A stretch of 14,843 nt of DNA, taken from contig DIEE01000292.1 of assembly GCA_002418465.1 (NCBI GenBank), forward strand, positions 17,083 through 31,925. The letters are read 5' to 3'. Origin of the DNA: Pseudomonas sp. UBA5782 (GTDB lineage Bacteria; Pseudomonadota; Gammaproteobacteria; Pseudomonadales; Pseudomonadaceae). Of this stretch, positions 7,113 through 13,440 are shown in pieces. A model generated the notes under the pieces. That model was not told the DNA's origin, made no database searches, and was given only the letters and a program-made list of their open reading frames with translations. The position numbers were made by a program, and so were the translations under genes. Each line of letters opens with the position of its first letter. Positions within the stretch are counted from its first letter, which is position 1.

Positions 7113-8812
7113 GCGACCACCACCTTGCGGAACATGCCCGCTTCCATGTGATACAGCAGATGGCAATGGAAGGCCCATTCGCCGGGCGCGTCGGCACTGA
7201 GCAGCAGCGCCACCTGCTTGCCCGGCTGGACGTTGACGGTGTGCTTGCGCAGCAGCTCGCCGCTCGCCTGGTTCTCCACCTCGAAGAACATCCCGTGCAG
7301 ATGGATCGGGTGATTCATCATGGTGTCGTTAACCAGCCGCAGGCGCAGGCGCTCGCCATAACGCAGCGCGATCGGCTCGGCCTCGCTGTACTTCACGCCG
7401 TCGAAACCCCAGACGAAGCGCTGCATGTTGCCGGTCAGCCGCAGCACCAGCTCGCGCGCGGGAGGGCGAGGGTCGAGACTACCGCCGAGGGTGCGCAGCG
7501 CGGCGTAGGTCAGCACCTGGCGACCATTGCCACGCAGCCGCGGGCCGGGATCGTCCAGCGCGGCGGACGGATTGACGACGCGCATGTCGACCTGTGCAGA
7601 GGTCTGCAGCGCTGCGTCCGCGGGCGGCGCGGCATGATCCATCCCGGCCATCGCCGCGTGGTCCATGCCGGCCATGGCCTCGCCGCCATGGCCCATGTCG
7701 CGCATCTCCAGCCAGCTCGGCGGGTCGAGGCGCGGCAGCGCGGCCTGCATGCCGGCCACCGGAGCCAGGGTCGCGCGGGCGTAGCCGCTGCGGTCCATGG
7801 ACTGGCAGAAGATGCTGTAGGCCTGCGCGTCCGGCATGCGCACCAGCACGTCGTAGGTTTCCCCCGGCGCGATGCGGAATTCATCCACCGTCACCTCGGC
7901 CACGGCCTGGCCGTCGGCGGCGATCACCGTCAGCGGCAGGCCGGGAATCCGTACGTCGAAGAAGGTCGAGGTGCCGGCGTTGATGAAGCGCAGGCGCACG
8001 CGCTCACCGGGTTCGGCGATGGCCGTCCAGTTGGCCGCCGGCGTGGCGCCGTTGACCAGGTAGGTGTAGGTGGCACCGGACACGTCCTGCAGGTCGGTGG
8101 GGCTCATGCGCATGCGGTTCCACATCGCGCGCTTGTCCCAGGCGGCAGCCAGGCCGAAGGTTTCGACGTCGCGGGCGAACTGCGCCACGCTCGGTTTGGC
8201 GCGGCTGAAGTATTCGCTGTCGGCCTTCAGCCGGCCGAAGAGGCGCATCGGGTCCTCGTCGGTCCAGTCGCTGAGCATCAACGTGTAGTCGCGCTCGACC
8301 GCCAGCGGCTCGCCGTGCTCAGGCTCGATCAGCAGCGCGCCGTACAGTCCGGTCTGCTCCTGGAAGCCGCTGTGGCCGTGATACCAGTAGGTGCCGGCCT
8401 GCAGCGCGCGGAAACGGTAGGTGAAGGTTTCCCCCGGCGCGATGCCGGCGAAGCTGATGCCCGGCACGCCGTCCATGTCGGCCGGCAGGAGGATGCCGTG
8501 CCAGTGGATCGAGCTGGGCACGGCAAGGCGGTTGGTCACCCGCAGGCTGATCTCCTCGCCCTGCCGCCAGCGCAGGGTCGGCGCTGGCAGTGATCCGTTG
8601 ACCGTGGTGGCGACGGCCGCGCGGCCGGTGTAGTTGACCGCCATCTCGGCGATCTCCAGTTCGAAGCGGTTACCCGAAAGTTGCCGCGGCGAAGGCGCGG
8701 CGGTCTGCGCCAGTGCGCCCTGCGGCCAGCCGCCGGCAAGCGTCAGCGCGCCACCGGCGCCCAGCCCCTGGACGAAACGGCGCCGCGAAAGCGCCGGGAA
8801 GGATGCGTTCAT
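7109..8812 (-). CDS. copA: copper resistance multicopper oxidase CopA (Tat-exported)
   Basis: This 567-residue periplasmic multicopper oxidase of the CopA/PcoA family is thought to oxidise Cu(I) and bind extra copper. The N-terminus has a Tat signal (SRRRFVQGLGAGGALTLAGG, 9-28) and a likely cleavage site near ALA-QTA (33-38). All copper ligands are visible: HWH (103-105), HGH (145-147), HPIHLH (501-506) and HCHLLYHMEAGM (549-560) with type 1 Cys550, His555 and Met560. Between domains 2 and 3 a Met/His-rich stretch (370-395) holds two tandem copies of AMAGMDHA, fewer than the longer repeats of plasmid CopA. ATG at 8812 was chosen because the Tat motif then lies at the usual distance and AGGA sits 10 bases upstream; ATG at 8854 would add 14 residues. 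It is transcribed with copB (ATGA overlap) and is preceded by the small Cys/His protein gene. Confidence 0.95.
   Translation of the reverse strand: MNASFPALSRRRFVQGLGAGGALTLAGGWPQGALAQTAAPSPRQLSGNRFELEIAEMAVNYTGRAAVATTVNGSLPAPTLRWRQGEEISLRVTNRLAVPSSIHWHGILLPADMDGVPGISFAGIAPGETFTYRFRALQAGTYWYHGHSGFQEQTGLYGALLIEPEHGEPLAVERDYTLMLSDWTDEDPMRLFGRLKADSEYFSRAKPSVAQFARDVETFGLAAAWDKRAMWNRMRMSPTDLQDVSGATYTYLVNGATPAANWTAIAEPGERVRLRFINAGTSTFFDVRIPGLPLTVIAADGQAVAEVTVDEFRIAPGETYDVLVRMPDAQAYSIFCQSMDRSGYARATLAPVAGMQAALPRLDPPSWLEMRDMGHGGEAMAGMDHAAMAGMDHAAPPADAALQTSAQVDMRVVNPSAALDDPGPRLRGNGRQVLTYAALRTLGGSLDPRPPARELVLRLTGNMQRFVWGFDGVKYSEAEPIALRYGERLRLRLVNDTMMNHPIHLHGMFFEVENQASGELLRKHTVNVQPGKQVALLLSADAPGEWAFHCHLLYHMEAGMFRKVVVA
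7631..7678 (-). repeat. 24-bp tandem duplication encoding AMAGMDHA twice in copA
   Basis: Two adjacent 24-base units (7655-7678 and 7631-7654) both encode AMAGMDHA, with several synonymous third-base differences. They lie in the Met/His-rich copper-binding segment of CopA. The synonymous changes show the duplication is not very recent. Confidence 0.8.
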
Positions 8813-8902
8813 CTGTGAAATCCTGATCGAGCGGCGCCCGCACGGTCGCATCAAGGCGACGGCGGATGTCCGCGAAAGTCGAAAGAGAAGGAAAACGCGC
8901 GA

Positions 8903-9262
8903 TCAGGCGAGGGAGCGCGGCGGGCGCCGCAAGGGGTCGGGGACGATGCTGCGGTAGCGCTCGGGATCGCCGAGCAGGGGAGCCGCGCGCACCGGCGCGG
9001 CACTCAGGTTCGTAAGTCCGCCCGGCAACGGCAGGGCGACGCAGGCCAGGCAGCAGAGACCGAGGTCATGGGCCATGCTCGCCGAAGAAGTGTCGCAGGA
9101 GGCGTCCATCCCGGCATGCGCCGACGCCGCCTGATGGCCACCCTCGGCATGGCTGGCCATCGGCATCTCCGTGCAACCGATCATCGCCGACGCAGCCATC
9201 CCCCGCCCGGCCGTGGTGGCGAGCAGCAGCAACATGAGCAGGATGTGCAACAGGCGATTCAT
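8903..9262 (-). CDS. small exported Cys/His/Met-rich protein, CopL/DUF2946-like, first gene of cop operon
   Basis: This 119-residue protein has a strong hydrophobic signal peptide (LLHILLMLLLLATTAGRGMAA, 4-24; only the ends are diagnostic) followed by a short secreted region rich in Cys (30, 56, 70, 71, 74), His (38, 43, 49, 65) and Met (MPMAS, AGMDAS). The C-terminus DPERYRSIVPDPLRRPPRS resembles the RPPR ending of small proteins of the CopL and DUF2946 type that precede copA. It probably binds copper in the periplasm and may regulate or shuttle it; no enzymatic motif is seen. It lies 90 bases before copA on the same strand, so one operon is likely. The start is uncertain: ATG at 9262 has a GGA at suitable distance, and ATG at 9277 would add MRIAP. 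Family assignment is by pattern only. Confidence 0.7.
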   Translation of the reverse strand: MNRLLHILLMLLLLATTAGRGMAASAMIGCTEMPMASHAEGGHQAASAHAGMDASCDTSSASMAHDLGLCCLACVALPLPGGLTNLSAAPVRAAPLLGDPERYRSIVPDPLRRPPRSLA

Positions 9263-9289
9263 CGGGGCGATCCGCATGGGCCTGGACGG

Positions 9290-9295
9290 ATTCTA
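9290..9295 (-). promoter_or_regulatory. candidate -10 hexamer for the cop operon
   Basis: TAGAAT on the minus strand would start transcription near 9283, giving a ~20-base leader before ATG 9262 and favouring that start over ATG 9277. No convincing -35 or CopR box is seen. Just upstream, ACCTTGC-N-GGCAG (about 9347-9364) only partly resembles a CueR-type site. Confidence 0.25.
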
Positions 9296-9456
9296 ACCGA
9301 GCGAGGGGCGAAGAACAGCGCGCAGACCGGCAGCGAGGCGCGCGACGCTGCCCCATTGCAAGGTTTCCGCCCGGCGGCCGGTTGAATTGACGGGCGCGCG
9401 GCGCCGATTTGCGGGAGAATGCGCGGCTTTCCTTGGGGTCGCAGGGGGCCGTGCTC

Positions 9457-10029
9457 GTGGAACTGTTGAAAGAAAAAATTCGCGCCGAAGGCATCGTGCT
9501 GTCGGAGCAGGTGCTGAAGGTCGACGCCTTCCTCAACCACCAGATCGATCCGCGGCTGATGCAGCAGATCGGCAACGCCTTCGCCGAGCGCTTCCGCGAC
9601 CAGGGCATCACCAAGATCGTCACCATCGAGGCCTCGGGCATCGCGCCGGCGGTTATGGCCGGCCTGGAACTCGGCGTGCCGGTGATCTTCGCCCGCAAGT
9701 ACCAGTCGCTGACCCTGCGCGACAACCTGTACATCTCCAAGGTGTTCTCCTTCACCAAGCAGACCGAAAGCACCATCGCCATCTCCGCCAAGCACCTGCT
9801 GGCGAATGACCATGTGCTGGTGATCGACGACTTCCTCGCCAACGGCCACGCCGCCAAGGCCCTGCTCGACCTGATCGGCCAGGCGGGCGCCAGCGTCGCC
9901 GGGCTCGGCATCGTCATCGAGAAATCCTTCCAGGAAGGCCGCGGCCTGCTGGAAAGCGAGGGCTACCGCGTCGAATCGCTGGCACGGGTGAAATCGCTGA
10001 AGGACGGCAAGGTCACCTTCGTCGACTAG
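9457..10029 (+). CDS. xpt: xanthine phosphoribosyltransferase
   Basis: This 190-residue cytoplasmic enzyme transfers the phosphoribosyl group of PRPP to xanthine to make XMP, a purine salvage step toward GMP. It is the Bacillus-type Xpt, not the short E. coli Gpt. The PRPP loop VLVIDDFLANGHAA (120-133) is present, and the family ligand positions L20, N27, A128-A132 and K156 all fall at their expected numbers. The GTG at 9457 was chosen because AGGGGG lies 8 bases upstream (9443-9448) and it gives the family length of 190 with the standard N-terminus (E-LLKEKIRAEGIVLS); an open frame extends back to 9409 but adds 16 unconserved residues. It diverges from the cop operon and converges on the cupin gene with a 20-base gap. 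No purine riboswitch is seen upstream. Confidence 0.95.
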   Translation: MELLKEKIRAEGIVLSEQVLKVDAFLNHQIDPRLMQQIGNAFAERFRDQGITKIVTIEASGIAPAVMAGLELGVPVIFARKYQSLTLRDNLYISKVFSFTKQTESTIAISAKHLLANDHVLVIDDFLANGHAAKALLDLIGQAGASVAGLGIVIEKSFQEGRGLLESEGYRVESLARVKSLKDGKVTFVD

Positions 10030-10049
10030 CGAACGGGTTTGCCAATGCC

Positions 10050-10586
10050 TTACGGCGCGCTTCCTCGGGCGTGCGGCCGCCACAACCCCACCAGCTTGCC
10101 CTGGCTGCCGGCCACCGGATCGGTCAGCGGCGGCGCGACGCCGGCTATGCGCGCGCGATTAGCGTCGTGGGTTGCCGCGTCCGGGCGCTGCAGGTCGAAG
10201 TCGCACTCCGGCGGATAGGCGCCGACCACCAGGAAATCCGCGCTGGCCTCCAGCCGGCAGTGCCCGGTGCCGGCCGGCAGCACCAGCGCATCGCCGGCGC
10301 GCACCTCCACTTCGGCCCCCGACTCGCCGCCCAGCAACAGCCGCCCCCAGCCGCTGACCACGCCGAGCGCCTCGTGGGTGTTGGCGTGGTAGTGCTGGTA
10401 ATCGAACACGCTGGCGCGCCAGCGCGGCGGCCACAGATGGCTGGCGAACAGGCCCTCGAAACGCCCGGCCAGGTCATCCCGACCCAGCGGCAACTGGCGA
10501 TAGATCAGCACCGGCAGCGGGCTGTTCGGCGTGCGGCCATCGCTGGCGAAGTGCAGGGTTTCCGGCGTTGGCGCGGTGCTTGGCAT
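10050..10586 (-). CDS. YjlB-type single-domain cupin protein, function unknown
   Basis: This 178-residue soluble protein has one cupin barrel of the YjlB (COG4297) type. Motif 1 is YQHYHANTHEALGVVSGWG (63-81) with H65, H67, H71 and E72 as likely metal ligands, and motif 2 is AGDALVLPAGTGHCRLEAS (97-115) with H109. The C-terminal YPPECDFDL followed by an Arg/Asp-rich tail is typical of the family. No signal peptide is present. ATG at 10586 has GAGGA about 8 bases upstream, and that Shine-Dalgarno overlaps the stop of the preceding acetyl-CoA hydrolase-like gene, only 10 bases away, so the two are probably co-transcribed and coupled. The substrate of YjlB-like cupins is not known to me. It converges with xpt, and no clear terminator lies in the 20-base gap. 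Confidence 0.85.
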   Translation of the reverse strand: MPSTAPTPETLHFASDGRTPNSPLPVLIYRQLPLGRDDLAGRFEGLFASHLWPPRWRASVFDYQHYHANTHEALGVVSGWGRLLLGGESGAEVEVRAGDALVLPAGTGHCRLEASADFLVVGAYPPECDFDLQRPDAATHDANRARIAGVAPPLTDPVAGSQGKLVGLWRPHARGSAP

Positions 10587-10596
10587 CGATCGATCC

Positions 10597-12729
10597 TCAG
10601 TATTGCGCGGTGGCTTTCAGGCCGGCCAGCAGCAGTTTCTGGTAGAGCTGTTCACGCAGGCCCTCGGGTTTTTCCAGGCCCATGCGCTGCAGGTGCGCGG
10701 CATACACGGCCGGCTCCGGCAGGTCGAACAGGGTGGCCATGCCCAGTTCGAGAATCTCGCCGAGCTTGAGCTTGCTCTTCAGCCAGCGCAGCGCGCGCAG
10801 CAGCGCCTGCTCCTCGGGGGTGAAATCGCAGCCCAGCGGGTATTCGGCGAACAGCCGCGGGTGCTGCGATTGCACGTCGTGCAGGCGCCAGGGCGTGTTC
10901 TGCCGGTAGACCCAGTCCAGCTGGAAATCCGCCGAGAGCTTGCCGGCCTTCTGCGCCTGCTCGATCAGGCCCTCCTGGAAACGCGAGTCGGCGACGCGCA
11001 GCAGCGCCTTGATCACTTCCTCGTCGTTCTTGCCGCGCAGGTCGGCGATGCCGTACTCGGTGACCACGATGTCGCGCAGGTGCCGGGGAATGGTGGTGTG
11101 GCCGTACTGCCAGACGATGTTCGAGCTGGCCTCGCCGCCCGATTCGCGCCAGGCGCGCAGCATCAGGATCGAACGCGCACCCTCCAGTTCGTGGGCCTGG
11201 GCGACGAAGTCGTACTGTCCGCCGACACCGCTGAGCACGCGGCCGTCCTCCAGTTGGTCGGCCACGCCCGCGCCGAGCAGGGTCACGCTGAAGGCGCTGT
11301 TGATGAAGCGCGCGTCGCGGCGCTGCAGGCGCTTGAGTTCCTCGTCGCCGTACAGCCGGTTGATGAAGCCGATGCCGGTCATGCCGATCTGCCGGCGCTG
11401 AGCGTGAGCCATCTGCCGCAGGCGTTCGTAGAAAGCCTGCGGGCCGAGGAAGAAACCGCCGTGCACCAGCACGCCCTCGGCCTGGCCAAGGTAGGCGGCC
11501 AGCGCCTGCTCGCAGGCGGCATCGTTGAGATCGGCGCTGACCAGCCGCCCATCCGGCAGACGCATACCGCCCTGCTCCAGGCGCACCTTGCTGGAGAGCA
11601 ACCCATGACGTTGCAGCCAGACCAGGCTGCGCGGGGTGATCCGCGCCGGCAGCCCGGCGGCGACCAGCGTACCCAGGCTGCGCGGCTTGCCGTGGGCATC
11701 CAGCGCGCCAAGGTTGGCCATCCGCTGCAGACGCGCGTCGGCATACACCGGGCGGCGCACCACGCCGGCCTCCATCAGCGCCAGCATGCCGAGCACGAAC
11801 ATCTCGCTGCAGCCGTAGAGCCCTTCGGCGAACGGCGCCAGCCCGCCTTCGCGCTCGATCAGCTCGCCCCAGCTCAGCGGCACGCGCAGCTCCTCGAGCA
11901 CCGCGCGGTAGCCGGCGTTGTCGGCCTGGCGCGCCAGCAGCGCGGCACTCAACGCATCGCCCATGGCGCCGATGCCGATCTGCAGCGTGCCGCCGTCGCG
12001 CACCAGCGTGCTGGCATGCAGGCCGATGGCATGGTCCTGCAGGCTGACCGGCATGTTCGGCGTGGAGAACAGCGTGCCGCGCTCGGGCTCGTCGATCAGC
12101 AGATCGAACTCGTCCTCGGCCAGCTCAGCGTCGCCGGGCATGTACGGCAGGTCGGCGTGCACCTGGGCGATGCTGAGGATGGTTTCGCCGGAAGCGCGGC
12201 GGCACTCGAGCAGCGGCATCAGGTCGAGGGTGATGTCCGGGTTGCAGGACAGGCTCAGGCAGTCCGGTTCGTCGCGGCGGCGCGCCACCAGTTGCGCCAC
12301 CAGGTTGATGCCCTTGCGGTCGAGGTCGCGGGCGACCTGGCTGTAGTTCAGGCTGATGTAGCCGCGCTGCGCCTGCGGGTTGTCCAGCAGGCTGCCGGGC
12401 TGCAGGTAGAACTCCTCGACATGGATGTTCGCCGGCAGCTCGCCGCGTTGCAGGTCGAGGCGGTAGTCGAGTTCCGGGTAGTCGCCGAACACGCGCTCGA
12501 CGAAGGGCCCGAGCAGGCGCTGCTCCAGCTCGCTACCGGCGTGCGGGCGGCCGAGCGACAGCGCGGTGTAGATGGTCAGCTCGCGCTGTGGCGATTGCTT
12601 GATGCGCTGATAGAGCGCGTTGGCGAACCGATTCGGCTTGCCCAGGCCCAGCGGCAGGCCCAAGCGAATGTGACCCTCGATGCGCGCCAGCACTTCATCG
12701 ACGGCCTGTTCCAGCGTGCAGGAAGGCAC
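10597..12729 (-). CDS. acetyl-CoA hydrolase/transferase family protein (catalytic Glu apparently missing)
   Basis: This 710-residue protein matches the acetyl-CoA hydrolase/CoA-transferase family, which moves CoA between short acyl groups. Recognisable segments are GTLQIGIGAMGDAL (247-260), INSAFSV (476-482), SGVGGQYDF (500-508) and VVTEYGIADLRG (555-566), followed by a C-terminal extension to 710. Two things are odd. Where class I CoA-transferases have the catalytic Glu in N-x-x-IE(I/V)D, this protein has NSAFSVT, putting Ser481 at the Glu position. And GIG-to-GGQ spacing is ~245 residues, about twice what I remember for 430-500 residue relatives, implying an insert (about 310-450). GTG at 12729 was chosen because AAGGAG lies 7 bases upstream (12737-12742); the longer frame to 12792 has no such site. 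It is co-transcribed with the cupin gene. The enzymatic name should be treated with caution. Confidence 0.85.
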   Translation of the reverse strand: MPSCTLEQAVDEVLARIEGHIRLGLPLGLGKPNRFANALYQRIKQSPQRELTIYTALSLGRPHAGSELEQRLLGPFVERVFGDYPELDYRLDLQRGELPANIHVEEFYLQPGSLLDNPQAQRGYISLNYSQVARDLDRKGINLVAQLVARRRDEPDCLSLSCNPDITLDLMPLLECRRASGETILSIAQVHADLPYMPGDAELAEDEFDLLIDEPERGTLFSTPNMPVSLQDHAIGLHASTLVRDGGTLQIGIGAMGDALSAALLARQADNAGYRAVLEELRVPLSWGELIEREGGLAPFAEGLYGCSEMFVLGMLALMEAGVVRRPVYADARLQRMANLGALDAHGKPRSLGTLVAAGLPARITPRSLVWLQRHGLLSSKVRLEQGGMRLPDGRLVSADLNDAACEQALAAYLGQAEGVLVHGGFFLGPQAFYERLRQMAHAQRRQIGMTGIGFINRLYGDEELKRLQRRDARFINSAFSVTLLGAGVADQLEDGRVLSGVGGQYDFVAQAHELEGARSILMLRAWRESGGEASSNIVWQYGHTTIPRHLRDIVVTEYGIADLRGKNDEEVIKALLRVADSRFQEGLIEQAQKAGKLSADFQLDWVYRQNTPWRLHDVQSQHPRLFAEYPLGCDFTPEEQALLRALRWLKSKLKLGEILELGMATLFDLPEPAVYAAHLQRMGLEKPEGLREQLYQKLLLAGLKATAQY

Positions 12730-12839
12730 CGGCTGACTCCTTGGCGAATGCGTCGGAGTTTGGACCCGCGCAGGCGGCGCTTTGCTCCGCACCGTCCGCC
12801 GCTTCGCCGTGGCGCCGCGCGAGCCGAATCGCGGGCATG

Positions 12840-12861
12840 AAAAAGCCGCCCGGAGGCGGCT
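12840..12861 (-). terminator. rho-independent terminator of the cytochrome c5 gene
   Basis: On the minus strand AGCCGCC-TCCG-GGCGGCT forms a perfect 7-bp stem with a 4-base loop, followed by a run of T (12844-12840, the first one paired). It lies 20 bases after the cytochrome c5 stop and separates that gene from the acetyl-CoA hydrolase gene. Confidence 0.9.
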
Positions 12862-12881
12862 GTTTCAGCGAGGACGTGCGA

Positions 12882-13304
12882 TCAGAGGCCGGACATCTTC
12901 TTGATGGCGCCACGCAGGTCGTCATCGGAGCAGGTCGCGCAGGTGCCTTTCGGCGGCATGGCGTTGATCCCGCTGATGGCCTTGGCCAGCAGACCGTCGA
13001 GGCCACCCTGTTCGTCGGCACGGGTTTTCCAGGCCGCGCCATCACCGATCTTCGGTGCGCCGAGCACGCCACTGCCATGGCAGGCGTTGCAGTGCTTGGC
13101 GATCACGTCGTCGGGGCTCATGCCACCGCCGGACGCCGACGCTGCAACGGCAGCGATGCCCTTGCATTCCTGGCCGCTCACGCATACTTCGCCAACCGGC
13201 TTGAGGCGTGCGGCAATCTCATCATTGGTCGCAGCCTGAGCGCTCATCGCCCACAGGGCCAGCGCGGCGGCATTCGCCACCAGCATCTTGTTTATCCAGT
13301 TCAC
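12882..13304 (-). CDS. cycB: cytochrome c5
   Basis: This 140-residue periplasmic class I cytochrome c carries electrons between respiratory complexes. A signal peptide covers about residues 1-24 (WINKMLVANAAALALWAMSAQA). Haem binding is CNACH at 72-76, and the Met ligand is M116 in NAMPPKG. C122 and C125 (CATC) are the disulphide characteristic of c5. The core GGGMSPDDVIAK...IKKMSGL (59-140) closely resembles the Azotobacter c5 sequence I remember, which begins at that GGG as purified. An extra Cys pair C41/C47 (VCVSGQECKG) lies in the segment before it. GTG at 13304 was chosen because GAGGG lies about 8 bases upstream and gives a normal signal peptide; the frame is open back to 13409 but would put 35 extra residues before it. 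Its own terminator follows, so it is probably a single-gene unit. Confidence 0.93.
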   Translation of the reverse strand: MNWINKMLVANAAALALWAMSAQAATNDEIAARLKPVGEVCVSGQECKGIAAVAASASGGGMSPDDVIAKHCNACHGSGVLGAPKIGDGAAWKTRADEQGGLDGLLAKAISGINAMPPKGTCATCSDDDLRGAIKKMSGL

Positions 13305-13330
13305 CCTTACACCCTCATCGTGGCTAGAAA

Positions 13331-13356
13331 CGCTCGCGGCCACGGTTTCGCGAGCG
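13331..13356. promoter_or_regulatory. 8-bp inverted repeat in the cytochrome c5 leader
   Basis: CGCTCGCG-N10-CGCGAGCG is a perfect inverted repeat 27-52 bases upstream of the GTG, just downstream of the candidate -10. It would lie at the very 5' end of the mRNA, as a protective hairpin or as an operator. No T run follows. Confidence 0.45.
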
Positions 13357-13362
13357 GGCGCC

Positions 13363-13394
13363 AGTATACCGATAAGCCCGCCCAGCCGAAACAA
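13363..13394 (-). promoter_or_regulatory. candidate promoter of the cytochrome c5 gene
   Basis: On the minus strand a good -10, TATACT (13368-13363), is preceded by TTGTTT (13394-13389) with a 20-base spacer, longer than the ideal 17. Transcription would begin near 13356, giving a ~50-base leader containing the 8-bp inverted repeat. Prediction only. Confidence 0.4.
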
Positions 13395-13395
13395 C

Positions 13396-13433
13396 CCTGC
13401 GCTACGCATGGGCTTGCGGCATCGCGTCGCAGG
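13396..13433 (-). terminator. imperfect stem-loop after pauR (candidate terminator)
   Basis: CCTGCG (13396-13401) pairs with CGCAGG (13428-13433), and inside it ACGCATG pairs with CATCGCGT apart from one bulged base. On the minus strand it starts 8 bases after the pauR stop and is followed by GTTGTTT, a partial T tract. It overlaps the upstream edge of the cytochrome c5 promoter. Moderate support only. Confidence 0.35.
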
Positions 13434-13440
13434 ACGGGGG

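Noticed and set aside
6123..7151. 342-codon plus-strand open frame
   Set aside because: It starts inside the REP spacer and runs antisense through copB; repeat-derived start and shadow composition.
7085..8593. 502-codon plus-strand open frame
   Set aside because: Antisense to copA, where all multicopper oxidase ligands are present; low-complexity His/Gln/Arg translation.
9347..9364. CueR-like site upstream of the cop operon
   Set aside because: Only one half resembles ACCTTGC; the other half is a poor match and the spacing to the -10 is wrong.
9387..9420. TTGACG and GAGAAT as an xpt promoter
   Set aside because: The spacer is 22 bases, too long for a sigma-70 promoter; GAGAAT alone is weak evidence.
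12736..12759. ACTCC/GGAGT pairing over the Shine-Dalgarno of the acetyl-CoA hydrolase-like gene
   Set aside because: Only 5 bp with a 14-base loop and no extension on either side; too likely by chance to list as a regulatory element.
10531..12840. 769-codon plus-strand open frame
   Set aside because: It lies antisense to the acetyl-CoA hydrolase-like gene; its His/Gln/Ala/Arg-rich translation has no domain and is the usual opposite-strand shadow in GC-rich DNA.
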